Source of the DNA: Atrina japonica
Taxonomy: Eukaryota; Mollusca; Bivalvia; Pterioida; Pinnidae
Direction: 5' to 3'
Assembly: GCA_030159075.1 (NCBI GenBank)
Contig: BROG01000153.1
Span: 526,001-590,000 of the forward strand
DNA: 64,000 nucleotides
The notes beneath the pieces are model-generated. The model was not told where the DNA came from, did no database searches, and saw only the letters and a program-made list of their open reading frames with translations. A program made the translations under genes and the position numbers. This document shows, piece by piece, positions 1 to 12,815 of the stretch (its first letter is position 1; the number at the start of each line of letters is the position of its first letter).

Positions 1-2325
1 TTAAGTTCCGAAAAAGAAAGACGTACGAGTCAATGCCAAATAAGTATCAGATAAGTCTACGAGAAAACTGTAAAAAAGTTAGAAGGTATAGAAGAATCCA
101 TACCAACGGTATATACGTATGTACTCCCGAGTTATGACATTTTAATAACAAAACAAGTGAATTATATTAATGTGATAATATTAAAGAGTTTTAGTGTTAA
201 CATTGCCTCTAGGTCTGTAACATGGAAACTTCAAAGTTGTTTCTCATTGTTTCCTTCTTTAACTTGATGACAATGTAAATGTTTTACCGATTCTGTTACA
301 CGTAAACAGAAGCTGTGTTCTTTGTTATTCCAGGAATCGTGTCGCCAGCAAAATAAACATCTACAAACGTAAATTAATATTTGTAATGTGAACCAATTAG
401 CACAGTGTACTTAGCGTTGAAAACAAAGGTATCATTTCATAATTGAATGTGTGATTAAAGAAAAAAGATCTTATCAATTACAAAGGAAAATGTTTTATTG
501 ACTTGAGGCAAATATGCTTGCAGTGATCTACGGCGATCACGTCAAAAGCGGAAGTTTAACGAGACTTTGTGTTCGGTAGATTTACTGTTTAAACTGTGTG
601 TGTCATTTTTATCTTTCTTTAACGGCGTAATTTTCACTTAAAATATTGCTTAATCTCATTGAAAATGAGTCATTCTCTACTACAATGGTACTAACAAAAG
701 TTTTTTAATTCAGATTTCAAATGTGATGAAGGAATTCAGCGATCCCTTTCAATATATATGTCTGTAATATGAACGTATGCTAGATATGAAATCAACCAAT
801 TATTTTGACCAGTTATAGATTACTAATTACTAAGTCTAAATTTCCGGTATTCCATTTTATAAGAAAGCATTTATGGGATGCTTACTCCTTCGTGGCACCT
901 GCTCCCACCTTTGGATTTTAACATTTTGTTATCACCTTAGCAGTAAATTAATGTATATGTTGAGAGTGCAGCTTAAGTAGCGTCGGGACTTTCGATCGGC
1001 TCAAGGGTGGATACAGGGTGTCGCAAATAATCTTCAAGAAGTATCCCTCTTTGAAAATCTTCTCTAGAACTGCTGCATGAAGGAAAAAAACAAATAGCAT
1101 CTGAGTGATTTACATATAAGTATGATTCAAGTTAGCTAATTTCATAGAAATCTAAAAATAATCTTTTGGCGCCTTTAATTGGTCTTTTTCAACATTGTCA
1201 TTTTCATTCATTTTTGTATGTGTTCTTAGATTTTCTTCCATTATGATGCATTCATTTTATGTCTTTAGATGTTATTGGGTAGTAAAATGGTTTCGTGAAA
1301 GAATTTTGATGGAGTTTTTTTTTCGTAATTCGCATGATTTTTTAAAACCGCAAAAATGATTGTGGGTATTTTTCACTCTCTCAGTCTGTTCTTCAAAACT
1401 GTTGAAGGGATATTGACAAAACTGTAAAGGAGCGCAAGTACACAAAGTCCCCAAGTGTGTTTGTGTATTTTAGCCAGACTCAGGGAGCCAGAACTACAGC
1501 ATGGAGCGAAAAAATAATTACATTGGAGTGATTAAAATCGATGTATGATTCGATTTGTGTTTTTCGAATAAATTGGAAAAAAAAACAATCGTTGACGTCT
1601 TTCCCCATCTTTTCTGTCATTTTCATTCATTTCTATGTTTCTCCAGTCTCAGGGAGTGTAATGATAATTTGTAAATTGAGATTCCCATATTTGTGCAATA
1701 CCAACACAGTTCAGGTGAACAATGTGGCCCCTGGGTCTCTTGTTATATTTTCCCTGTGAATCATTCAATATCTTTAAAGTTTTGTGAATATCAACTCAAC
1801 TGGAAAGTATATTGTATTTGTGAAGTTTGTTCTTAATGGATGTGGAATGCAATATCGTTTATTCATAATCAACATAGACAACCATGCGTAATCTACAGTG
1901 CATGCATTAAGACCGATATCATTGCCAAGTAAAGTTGCATCATATCCAATAGAGAAACAATAACAGTTTGAATGTAACACTCTTGGGAGTGATGCAGCAA
2001 TCGCTCGTTTAAAACACTTCAAAATGCTTAGGTCATTTGAAACTTATTAGTTCGACACTTTCTCCTAAACATTGCTTTTAGAATATAAATTAAACTTAGA
2101 AAATGAAATAAAGTCTCTGAAGGATGCGCATAACTGCATAGATGTTTTTAAAATTTTAGGGGTATAAATTTTCACTATTTTCTCTTTCTCGTGACTACTT
2201 TGTGGTTTATTGAAATCGAAGACCTGCAGTAACATAAAATAACATCGTGTCCTATACGAGCAGATTTCAACACACAAACACAGACACACGAGCGCTAATG
2301 AAATAAGTTCAATGGCACCTGTACT

Positions 2326-2327
<2 letters not shown>
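1..2327. other. No gene seen
   Basis: AT-rich sequence. Apart from the RT-A tail at 868, a loose duplication relates about 1060-1250 to about 1490-1660 (both contain tgtcattttcattcatttt). ORFs here are short with no recognisable domain. Confidence 0.5.
868..920 (+). repeat. RT-A 3'-tail fragment
   Basis: tgggatgcttactccttcgt and cacctgctcccacctttgg match the plus-oriented tail at 22165-22205. Confidence 0.5.

Positions 2328-2409
<82 letters not shown>
2328..2409. repeat. (TA)n microsatellite
   Basis: About 82 bases of uninterrupted TA. Confidence 0.97.
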
Positions 2410-2413
<4 letters not shown>

Positions 2414-3425
2414 CATATCGACTGCAATTCCCTTCATTGCAAGTATATAGAGCGATATTTTGTGTATTGTGTATTTGCAGTCGCGTGCCCCGAGTATAAC
2501 CCGCTTTACTTTTCAGCGTAAGGATACATAAACGAATCAATTAAGAATAGAATATCACATGTTTATTTCTTATATATCTAATCTTAAAAGCCATACATTA
2601 GGCCTACCACAAGACAAAAATCACAGAAAGAAATCGAAAACAAGAAAGTACATATGTAGCGCACTGTATAGCATACAGGCCCATATCACGATATATCTAT
2701 GTCATGTTATGAACAGAACCACAGACCACAATATGGCACAGAAATGAAAGTTCGCTTCGTAGTTACAACAGAAAAAAGGAGGGTTAGTCCTAACGAACTT
2801 TGTCAAGCATCTCTGATAAACACGTCGATTTATTTGCCTTCACCGGATATTCCTATCAGAAACAATTTGTCACTCTCATCGTATAAAATCGGGCCATGTG
2901 AAATACTTACGTAATTGAATTACCAATCAGTCATCATGGTTCCCAGCTGATTGGTAAAACAATGTCAAATAGAGTGGATACATACAGTGGCTACTTTCAG
3001 TTGTCATGAATGAATGTTAAATGTCTCCCTTCTCGTAAGTCACACTCATATTAGTAATATATCAGAAGTCAAACGCAAATTTAATTAAATACATTATACA
3101 GCATAGTGAGGGGCGCGGCCATTTTCATTTTCAATTCTCTTTTGACACATTAAACCTTCCGGTTACCAAGCAGACGAATATTTAAAAAAAAAACGTTTTT
3201 CTGATATCACTAGTTTCTTTCAAAATGATATGAAATTAAGTAAATTAACCTTAATTCCATTAAGTATTTCCGGACATTAAAGGGGAACTAGCTGTTTAGC
3301 TGTTACGTCATATGAAAATCTCCCACCGCAAAGTCAATTCCATAGAATGAATATCGTAACCAGCTGACTACAGATTCACAGAAAATGGTATTTATAAATG
3401 TTTTTCATTTTTAAAGCAATCCTTT
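2410..3425. other. No gene seen
   Basis: Unremarkable AT-rich sequence between microsatellites. The ORFs of 60-71 codons lack recognisable domains or splice context. Confidence 0.45.
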
Positions 3426-3576
<151 letters not shown>

Positions 3577-3904
3577 ATAATACCTTGGAATGAGAAGATG
3601 AATGGAAAATCACATTCCTGCATGAAACGACGACTTACAACATAACAAACATACATCTGTGTTATTTTCACCTTAATTTGGCATTTGTTTTATCACTTTC
3701 TGTATTGCCTCATTTCATGTTATTTATTGCACGATTACAATTTTAAATGAGATTATAGTTTTGTGGAAGTAATAAAGCAATCGTATTATTTGTTACGGGA
3801 TGTGTGTACTATTATACTGACAACTGATAATATCTAGAAAATCTTTTGAATTTTTTATTAGTGACATTTTGTAATTTTGGACTTATCATATGCCAAATAT
3901 ATAC

Positions 3905-4140
3905 CATTAGTCACGACAAACGTAATAGTTTTTCTATTTCCTGTGTCAACTTTCCACAATTAAGTAGTAATATCTATTTCGCCTGCACATGGTGTTTGTA
4001 TCTCGCAGATGATCAGATTTGCCAGGGCATGTTCAATATATGAATATATTTTATATACATTTTGCCAGGGCATGTTCAATATATGAATATATTTTATATA
4101 CAGAGGAAAATTACGTAATGATAAGTTATATCCACAAGGA
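3905..4140 (+). pseudogene. RT-A retroelement fragment (C-terminal) with a local duplication
   Basis: CVNFPQLSSNIYFACTW and the tttgccagggcatgttcaatatatg segment match the VNFPxLxSNIPxxxAYGVYIS to RFARACS region of the family. A stretch of about 43 bases is tandemly duplicated (about 4017-4059 and 4060-4102). Confidence 0.6.
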
Positions 4141-4149
4141 TATAAGCGC

Positions 4150-4300
4150 GCTCTAGGCGAAGAAATCTCTCACCTCTAGTCAGCGAGGGTTATGAGCTTT
4201 GCTACAACCTAAGTTATATATGCGAGAAAGTTTGACAGTTTTCCTGCGGAAGGCGGTTGATCTAATTAACTCGTTATTTGTTTTGCCCTGTAATCGGTCA
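4150..4300 (+). repeat. SINE-like repeat, family 1
   Basis: gtcagcgagggttatgagct followed by gcgagaaagtttgacag and cctgcggaaggcggttg, the same blocks as at 34.4 and 63.6 kb. Confidence 0.55.
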
Positions 4301-5195
4301 TTCGAGGGCATTTACTTTTTGGTCTGGTCGTGTATCTGTTTGTCGGCCAGAATTTTGACATTGGCCACAACTTTTGAATGGTAAGTGATAGAGCTTTAAT
4401 GCCCGACATGTGTATTCCTTGTGACATGCCCTTTCCTTTGAGGCTAAACCCTGACTACGGTATTCAACCATTTTCTTTGGACTTTGTTACCGAACCGATG
4501 CATCTATGTTTCATATGGGTCTATGTAGAGCAATTTGAATTTTGTTCTCATATCACACTCTAAATTTTTTTTTTTAAACTTTATACAGCTACTTTCAGCA
4601 GGTTCATTAAATGTAGATGTTCTCAGGTTATTTTTAATTTGGATTTATTCGAGACGTATTTTTGACATTTAGAACCTAGCTGTAACGGGTTCTTTTTAAT
4701 CTTAAACGTCTCTTATGTAAAATATGAATGTTTAGTGCTTGGCGAAATATGATTTTAAAAAGCTCACATATAACATATCATTCATTTTTAATATATCATT
4801 ATTTTAATCTATTACTTCCGCATAAAAGTGGAACAGTCGGCAGGTGGAAATCAGTGCCAGAATTAAGTACAGAACAACCCCTCAAGTATCAAAGAAATCA
4901 TTATCATAAAAACATTGAAATCAATCGTTTATGAGTAAGAATCGTGGGTTTTGTTGATGACGTCTTTTGATCGATTTCATATTAAGATTTCAATCGTTAT
5001 ATTAACTCCGTAATTACGTAATGGGTCCACGAAATGCTTGATCAGCAAATACGATAAATCCTAGCTGATCAATTCAATATTGGTTTTGCTCAATTACGTT
5101 ATCAAAAGTATCAGGACAGAGCAAAAATGAAACGAATATAAAAAGCAACATAAAGATGAAGTTATTCTATATCAAATAAAACGATAAGTACATGT
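4301..5195. other. No gene seen
   Basis: AT-rich, with no repeat of this window recognised in it. Confidence 0.4.
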
Positions 5196-5544
5196 ATACT
5201 TACCTATCTACCTACCTACCTACATACCACCCTCCCTCCCTCCCTCCCTACCTACCTACATACATGTACCTTCATACATACATACGTACATACATATATA
5301 CATTCATACATACATACATACATAAATACATACATACATACTTACATACTCACACACACATTCGTACATACATTCATATATAAATACATACATACATACA
5401 TACATACATACATACATACATACATACATACATACATACATACATACACGCATGCGTACATCCCTACATCCATACATACACGCATACATACATACATACA
5501 TATCTACCTTCATACATACATACATACATACATACATACATACA

Positions 5545-5578
<34 letters not shown>

Positions 5579-5662
5579 CACACATACATCCATCCAATCA
5601 TCCATCCATCCATCCATCCATCCATATATACATACATACATACATAAACACACACATACATC
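5196..5662. repeat. Tetranucleotide tract: TACC, CATA and CATC blocks
   Basis: About 470 bases of purine/pyrimidine-alternating tetramers, mostly CATA, with CCTC and CATC sub-blocks. ORFs across it are artefacts. Confidence 0.95.
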
Positions 5663-6334
5663 CACAGTATACGAGTTTGCATGTATTGTGGAATCATACA
5701 ACACAACATATTATAATCTTATACTTCTGTAAAGTATCATTCTGTGTTCAAAAAGTAATTCAAAAAGTGCAAAACAGTAAAGTCTGGTCTAAAAATATTG
5801 ATCAAAGCGAATATCCTGTCATCAAGTAATAAAACAATAAAACAATAGTTTTGATGATGGTACATTTGACATTCAATAGGTTTTATCTTGATTGTGTGTA
5901 GTGCGATCATTCTGCTTATTGGTGTTGAAAAACCAATGCTCATCTTCTCTTAAAATATCCCGATAATCCTAAGAACGGCAATTTTATTTGCAAATAAAAT
6001 CGTATGTTTTCCTGGATAAATTGCATCAAAGTCGTATATCAGAAAGGCATTCATTTTGATTAGGTAAATTAAATTTAACACAAACATGATCAAACTCTGT
6101 GTGAAAAGTATTGTTATTTGGTTTTTAAATCCATTACAACACCCAAAACGGATGAATCTGCAGGCTACAAATTCATAACCCGATAATTGCCTTATCGATT
6201 TTGTAGTGTTAAAAACTCAGAACGAAATATATCACAATTATTGTGTAAATAAAGAAAACATAAAACCAAGTAATATCGAAATATTTTTCAAGAAGGTCGT
6301 TATAGTGGTGGTGTATGAGACAAAATGTATATCA
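5663..6334. other. No gene seen
   Basis: AT-rich; only short ORFs. Confidence 0.4.
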
Positions 6335-6545
6335 ATGATACAAAGTAAAAATGAAAAAGTACCAATGTATAATCTAAACTTTACGTCCATTTGATTTTAA
6401 TAAATTAGAAATACAAATGGTCTCAACATGAACACAAAATGAACACCAGGTGTCTGGAAGGAGTCAGCGTCCCCTGTTAGCATGCTACACCCTTCGCAAA
6501 TGTTACATTGAAACCTCTCGATTTCGGTGAAAATGTCAGTTTGAC
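6335..6545 (-). repeat. Family B dispersed repeat copy
   Basis: It begins aaaaatgaaaaagtaccaat and contains tggtctcaacatgaa and ggaaggagtcagcgtcccc. Minus-strand reading has a CNxCDxC-like cysteine string shared with the copies at 11.3 and 12.6 kb. Confidence 0.6.
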
Positions 6546-6639
6546 ATGCTTTGTGTGTGCAATTAATTACATTTGTATTATCTAATTGAAAACTTTAACG
6601 GAAATTTTGTCATTTCAGATTATTGTTAGGATATAAAAA

Positions 6640-6750
6640 AAATCTCAGATACCAAAGTATAAATCTTTCGGATGTCCAGGATATATATATATATAAATGG
6701 ACAAACACGGACCTCTGGAAACCAAGAGGTGGGATCAGCAGCCCTTTTAA
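6640..6750 (-). repeat. RT-A 3'-tail fragment
   Basis: gataccaaagtataaatct, cggatgtccaggata and ggacctctggaaaccaagag match the terminal tail also seen at 63365-63465. Confidence 0.6.
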
Positions 6751-6900
6751 CAAAAAAATCTTACGATCACTCTAACGATTTTATCGTACGATGATCGTAA
6801 GTTTTTTCTACGTCATTTTCACGAACGCACTTGTAAGATTACGTTTCACATTTACGACAAAAAATGAAATTACTCTTACGATTCAATCTTACGATAAAGA
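6750..6900. repeat. CTTACGAT hairpin cluster
   Basis: CTTACGATCA (6760s) and TGATCGTAAG (6790s) form a short hairpin flanked by A and T runs; CTTACGAT recurs near 6875 and 6888. Possibly a MITE end. Confidence 0.4.
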
Positions 6901-8054
6901 TTTATGGAACTCTTATATGTGGAGATAACAAACACCCTAGCAACAACAACATTGTAGTTTCGCTACACATGCGCACTGTAGTTTTTTCATTTAAACAAAT
7001 TATTGGCGGTTCTAGAAGTCGTTACGGGGGTTTCAACCCCCTTTTCAATTTGCGAATCCCTTTGGACATGTTTTTGTCAATAAAGATGTGATATGAAATA
7101 GTGTTGGGGTTTCTTTAAAACATGGGGCTCTTATGTGAAATTAAAAAACAAAACAAATCAAAATAAAACAAAACAAAACAAAACCACAAAAAAATTTAAT
7201 TAAAAAAACAAAAACATCAAAAGCATACCTCGGACCCCTAACATAAAGATTTTCTTTTGCAAAATTCAAAAATGTACCGTGCAAGCATACATCCGAAACG
7301 CTAAGAATCGGCTGAATTTACTTTTGTTTTTAGATTTAATTCATGATTAGATCTCGTCTATCAAGGAATTATTTTGTAAGAGTAAATATGATATTTTTTA
7401 AAATATGGAAGCTGCTAATCAAGTTCTTGTAGAAATTAAAAAAATACTGGAAGTATAATTCGGACCCCCTAACATAAAACAGGCATAGTTTCTTGTCTGA
7501 ATACGGGAAAATGCGTCTTTGGGCTTACAAATTTCAAATATTTTCTGAGAAATGTGTAAAACCGGTGAAGAAACTGTATTGTGAAATTACACATATATAT
7601 GCTGCAACACACCCCTAAAGTTGGGAAACATGTGTAAACTCTTTCATTTTTCTATAAAAATGTAGAAAATGTAATAACAAAAAACCAACACGCTTTGTTC
7701 GGTGAAAAAATTCTACCAACCGCGGTAGAAATAATACATTGGCAAATGCTACTCATATTTTTATATCACAGTTAAAATCATAGGCCCTTTAATTCAATAA
7801 TTTGATATATCATCAGTAAATCAGTTTCACAGGTAGTCAAAAATAAATCTAAGTGACAATTAAAATATCGCATGTACATGCCTTCGTTAGTTTCACTATC
7901 TCTTATATAATGCACTTTTTTCTAACACATTTTAACCGCAGTAAAAATGTTTAATTATGAGTACATCCGTACAAAACTATTTTAACAGTGGTTGTAATAT
8001 CTAATTATGAATTAGTCTCATTAGACAGCCAGCGATTTTAAGTAGTGAGTAGTT
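6901..8054. other. No gene seen
   Basis: A perfect hairpin GGGGGTTTCAACCCCC lies at about 7026-7041. A short phrase (tcggacccc, taacataaa) recurs at about 7230 and 7460. Confidence 0.4.
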
Positions 8055-8440
8055 AATATCTGTATATGAAATGTTCATATGTTGAATAAACTCTGATATA
8101 TCGGATCATTTGTGAAATAAAAACTACATGTGACTGAGGGAAAATTTACGATGGGAAAGCCGAAATCGCCACGTTTGAGGAATAGCTTAGTTGCCAATTT
8201 CTCATCCGTGTCTATAGTAAATATAAGTCTAAGTATGAAACATGATTCAGTTATATCTTTAATTTTAGTTCGCTGGGATTATGTATGAAAATTGTCTTTA
8301 TCAATTGACAAAACGTCGTCGATTTATCTAACGGTCAAATTATAGGACACCGCTAGCTTTTTCTTCTTTTGATTTAAGAGTTTCCATATGAAGTCTGCTT
8401 CGTATGAATAAAGGAAATTGACATGGAATATTGAACTATG
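8055..8440 (-). pseudogene. RT-A retroelement fragment (RT core)
   Basis: Minus-strand text encodes FLYSYEADFIWKLLNQKKKKLAVSYNLT, then the DVLSI-like region and LYDKRDDF-like text with frameshifts. The left end is the tatatgaaatgttcatatgttgaa segment shared with the other copies. Confidence 0.7.
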
Positions 8441-9264
8441 ACTGCTTCCAATAAATCGGATGGTAGTCCAATAAATCGGATGGTAGATTATTTTCTTGTT
8501 TTTCCTTTTCAAAATTTGCAGACTTAGGTTTATTTTATCTTTTAGGTGAATACTCGCACATACACAAAATCAGACACTCCAACGAAAATGGAACATCTGT
8601 CTCTGTGGATTGAGGCATTTTCATCGGAAGCGGAAGTAACCAGGCTCGGTTTTCGTAACCTCTCGGCATTAAAGGTGAAAGGCATGGGTCTTTCAAATAA
8701 GACGTTTAACTTTAAAGTCTTGCAATATTCAGAGAAACCATCAGAAATGTAACGTAGTCAATTGGTAGGTAGTATAGGATGAGTTTCTATTCATATCAAC
8801 ATACACTAGATTATTCCTGTCCTATTAACAGAAACATTAATTTTGTGAAATACCGCCTTCAGAGAACAAGGAAGATAATTATGAATGACTGATACATTAG
8901 CCAGACACATATATTATTTTGATTGATTTATAAAGTGTGTTTATTTAGTGATTATAAATGTGCCTATAAATTTCCGACGTGATCAGCAGCGATAGATCAT
9001 TCTCCCAAGTAATCAGAAATAATTGGACATTCGATCATATCATATATAATCTAACATACAATACTTTCGTGACATATTTTGATTTTGAACATCGTTACAT
9101 TGACAATGCATTTCCCATTTGGCAGAGTAGATACTCAAAACAGTTCTGTAGACATAAGAGCAAATACTCTGATTATTGGTTAGAGACATACAGGCTATCA
9201 TTTTGATGAAAAACGGGATAAGATAATAAAAAATATTATAAAGGCTTATTTTTTAAATTTCTCA
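8441..9264. other. No gene supported
   Basis: Two plus-strand ORFs (8546-8752, 8979-9206) have no recognisable domain. Confidence 0.4.
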
Positions 9265-10325
9265 TTTTGTCAATTTAAAGATTTTTTTTCAACTTTTTTC
9301 TTGGAATTGCCTACTTTTTTCTCGTTTTGCAAACTCTAGAATTGGCTTTTCAAACTTTTTTCATGGCTTTTTAAACTTTTAACTTTGAATTTCCAACTTT
9401 TTTCTGGGTGCTTATACAACTTCTGAAAGATGCGTGTTAATTAATCTCACGCGCAGTAACCGAGTTTTTTCCAAAGTATAAATTTATGTTAATCTATTTA
9501 ACATGTCTAGATATGCCACTACGTAATACTACAATCTTGATCACTAAGGCAAAGAAATTGAAAAAAGAGCATATTTTGTACGTGAAAAGACTAGAATAAA
9601 TATTCTCTCTTGTGACGTAATGAAAATAAATAATCTGACTTGACAAAATTTGCAACTGTCTCCCATTAGAATAAAAAAGTCGTCCCTTTAAGGTTAGATA
9701 ATGTTCTGAGCAACATAAAATTTATTAATCAGATCGAATAGAAACTTAGAATGAATCCATTTAATAAACTATGGTGTTAAATAATTTATTATGTGCCAAA
9801 TATCTATTTTTATTTGTATCAATGCTACATTTCAGCAAATATATGCCAAATTTCTGGCAATATGAGTCACTACAATAGCCTTCCATGGTAGTTTCGATGT
9901 AGATATGTAAATATTTTCCTTTAAACTTCATTTTTATAGCGAAAACATTCCTGATTGTTAATCAGTAATTGTACGGTTCATGATATTTTACATGGTGACC
10001 TAAAAACGATAACTACGTTGGAAAAGTTTTAAGTTGACTTTTTCAAAAGTTTTCTTTGAAATTCCAACTTCAAAGTTGGCGTTTCCAACTTTTTTTCTTG
10101 ACTGTTCAAGATTGATACAAATATGGCCTACTCGGACAGTGTTTATTTGAATTATTTTTTCAATACATTTTAATATCTATAACGTGGTTTTCTACAAAAG
10201 TTGGAGAAGCCAACTTTAAAGTTTTGCAAAACGAGGAAAAAATATAAAATTCCTACACAAAAGTTAGAAAAGTCAACTTTAAAGCTGGCAAAAGAGAAAT
10301 AACAAAAAAATAAGGTGGAACCAAT
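9265..10325. repeat. Degenerate direct and inverted CCAACTTTT/AAAAGTTGG clusters
   Basis: ctcgttttgcaaac and ttggcttttcaaac near 9320-9355 are matched in inverse near 10200-10235 (ccaactttaaagttttgcaa, acgagg) and in direct orientation near 10070-10100. It may be a decayed foldback element. Confidence 0.4.
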
Positions 10326-11334
10326 ACGCTTCCGTACAAAAAGATATATTGCCATAGAAACATGAATATATTGCCTAGAGTGAATGAAATACGCCGATGA
10401 TTTGTATTCTTGCCATTTATCAAAAAATACAAATGCTTGTCCTCCCCTTATTTATATTAGATTTCCTTTCGTAACTTACGACATTATAAAAAGTTTTTTT
10501 TTCAATCCGGAAGGTTTTAAAACTTTTTATTTGTATAAAACGTCGAGTATTTGAAACATTTAATACAAACAAAACAATATTGACAGAAAGTTGTATTTTT
10601 GCTGTATGCATCCTCGGTTGTTTTTACCTAATCATACGCTTATCATTATGAAATATTATGAAGTGAAATTTTATGTCAAACTTCTATAAAGATTTCATTT
10701 GTTTTATAGCTGGTATCTGTGATATATAAAATCTCCATTTGCTCATTCGAAAAAAAGAGCGATGTCACTTTTTATTAAATCCAACTTTGTTTTTCTCACA
10801 AAATGTATGTTGAATCTAAACCTGTACCCTTATTCGTATAAACCATCTAATATTTACTCACTTACACATAAATACAATACCAACTCCTGATAAGGTAATG
10901 ACACAGTGATTTGTTTTTGTCAACCTTTTCTTGAAGAGTTACAAACATTTGAATGATCTGAACTAAAAAGGGATGAAACAATGAACTATAACTAAATTCA
11001 ACTGCATTTATCATTGCGTGTTTTAATTCCGCAAATACTTTGACGTTAACAAAAACCAATGGAAAAGCACCAGCATCAGGTAATGATTAATTATTCACTG
11101 ATTCCCAGGGGACTACAGTTTTGCTTTGTCTATCTTTCCATTCTTTTGGTTTGTCCGGGTAGTAATGTTCTTATTTCTTCACCTGCGCTCTGCTTAGTTG
11201 GTGCAGGTATGCATTTGAAGTGGACAGGATGTCTCACACATTGTATTCCAACTATATTTATATTTAGAGTTATTCCCATTTGATAATTGTATTGTCCGGA
11301 CCATATCTACCTATGTTCCCCATATTTGGTACAG
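10326..11334. other. No gene seen
   Basis: AT-rich; short ORFs only. Confidence 0.4.
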
Positions 11335-11540
11335 ATATACACCCAAGTAAAAATGAAGAAGTACCAATGGATAATCGAAACTCAAGTACATTAAAATACG
11401 ACAAATTAGATGTGTAAATGGCCTCAACAGGAAGAACAATTCCAACAAGATGTCCGGATGAGTCAGCGTCCTCTGCCAGCATGCAACACCTATCGCAAAC
11501 GTTACATGGAAATTCCTCTAGTCCAGCCAAAAGTGGTCAT
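11335..11540 (-). repeat. Family B dispersed repeat copy
   Basis: Same order of blocks: aaaaatgaagaagtaccaat, aattagatgtgtaaatgg, gatgagtcagcgtcctct. The minus strand encodes FPCNVCDRCCMLAEDADSS within an ORF of 86 codons. Function unknown; it behaves as a repeat, not a gene. Confidence 0.65.
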
Positions 11541-11669
11541 GTATAAACCTGTTTATATTGTGATTTCAAACTTATAATTCGACGAAAACACGTTATTTCA
11601 AGGCTGAGAAAAAAATGGCAAACTGAAATATTTTCAGGTCCTATTCCTTTCTGTATGCTTTTATTGTTT

Positions 11670-11790
11670 GTTTGTATTTTAATTGGAGTTCAACTGATGA
11701 AGTCATATTGGTAGAAATGATCGTCTTGAGCATTTGTTTTGAACCGATTTCACAAAATTATAACTTTGGTATTATGCTAATGATATTCTA
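11670..11790 (+). repeat. Family D repeat copy (CTGATGAAG ... TTTGGTATTATG)
   Basis: caactgatgaagtcatattg, atgatcgtcttgagcattt, aaaattataactttggtatt. Reverse-oriented copies are at 37141-37220 and 40399-40486. Confidence 0.55.
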
Positions 11791-11834
11791 TACTGACTCT
11801 TTAGTTTCTTAAACGAGTCCCACTTGATCGTAAG

Positions 11835-11925
11835 CTAATTCTGTTGGATAGTTTGTCAGTTTACTTGCGAAAGGCTGGTTGTCTCCTCCCGGTTACATTT
11901 TAACTGGATTCACTCCTGCGTGTAG
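11835..11925 (+). repeat. SINE-like fragment, family 1
   Basis: tagtttgtcagtttacttgc, gaaaggctggttgtctcctc and cggttacattttaactgg are the body blocks without the head. Confidence 0.4.
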
Positions 11926-12609
11926 ATCTATGAATAAATACTTAAAATAGTATGGTGATAAAGAGAAATAATCGACAACGAGGATTCTACGATGTACATT
12001 TGTCTATTTGAATAGTTTCATTCACGTTAACGCACTAACAAGTGATCGAGTATAATAGTTGCCAATCTCTCTTACTCAGATCTTAAGCTCCGTGTCATTT
12101 TGTCCGAAAGAGCTTTCGTGTTTTCGTTTTGCTTGTATGTGGCGCTCTATATAGTATTCATGACCCAATTAAAATTTCAGCTTTTCATTAGAGGTTTTAA
12201 ATTTCTTTTGTTTTCTCTCTGTTAGGTATGGATTACTGTAAAAATGTCAAATATTACAATAACTTCCTGGAAATGGGACTTTAAAAGATCGCAAGCTGGG
12301 GCAATCGTGTATCCTTCGGCTACGCCAGCAGTATCCCTGATGTCAATATCAATGCCAGTGAGATACATCTATGTTCTGTAACCTTGTTTGCTTTTTGTTT
12401 AATTATTGTAAAATATATAAAATTAAATGTTTAAGGACAAGGTTAAGTGAAAACGAATATCATTTATAATCATAATTATTTTCCAAATCTAATACTGACA
12501 AGTAAGAATGATTACACAGAAAAGTAAACTTTAATCAATATGAATTCTCCTCTAAAAGCTGCGAAAATTCTATACAACCTAGGATTGAGCGAATGTATAA
12601 AGTTGGGTT

Positions 12610-12815
12610 CAATAAGTAAAAATGAAGAAGTACCAATTAATAATCAAAGCTCAAGTCCATTAAATGTGCAGTGGTCTCACCATGAAGAGCAATTGTGAAT
12701 CCCAAACGGGATAGGACCAGGGGTCCGGAAGGAGTCGGCATCTTCTTCTGGCATGCCACACCCATCGCAAATGTTCCATGGAAACCAATCTAGTAAGATG
12801 AACGGGTCAAATTTG
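12610..12815 (-). repeat. Family B dispersed repeat copy
   Basis: aaaaatgaagaagtaccaat, tggtctcaccatgaagagc and ggaaggagtcggcatcttc. The minus strand encodes WNICDGCGMPEEDADS, parallel to the 11.3-kb copy. Confidence 0.65.

Noticed and set aside
2065..2540. ORFs of 69-120 codons on both strands around the TA tract
   Set aside because: They are Tyr-Ile repeats created by the microsatellite; flanks have no protein character.
5192..5829. Several ORFs rich in Tyr, Ile, His, Met, Cys and Val
   Set aside because: Products of CATA/TACC tetranucleotide repeats open in several frames on both strands.
8546..8752. 68-codon ORF with protein-like composition
   Set aside because: No recognisable domain and no supported splice partners.
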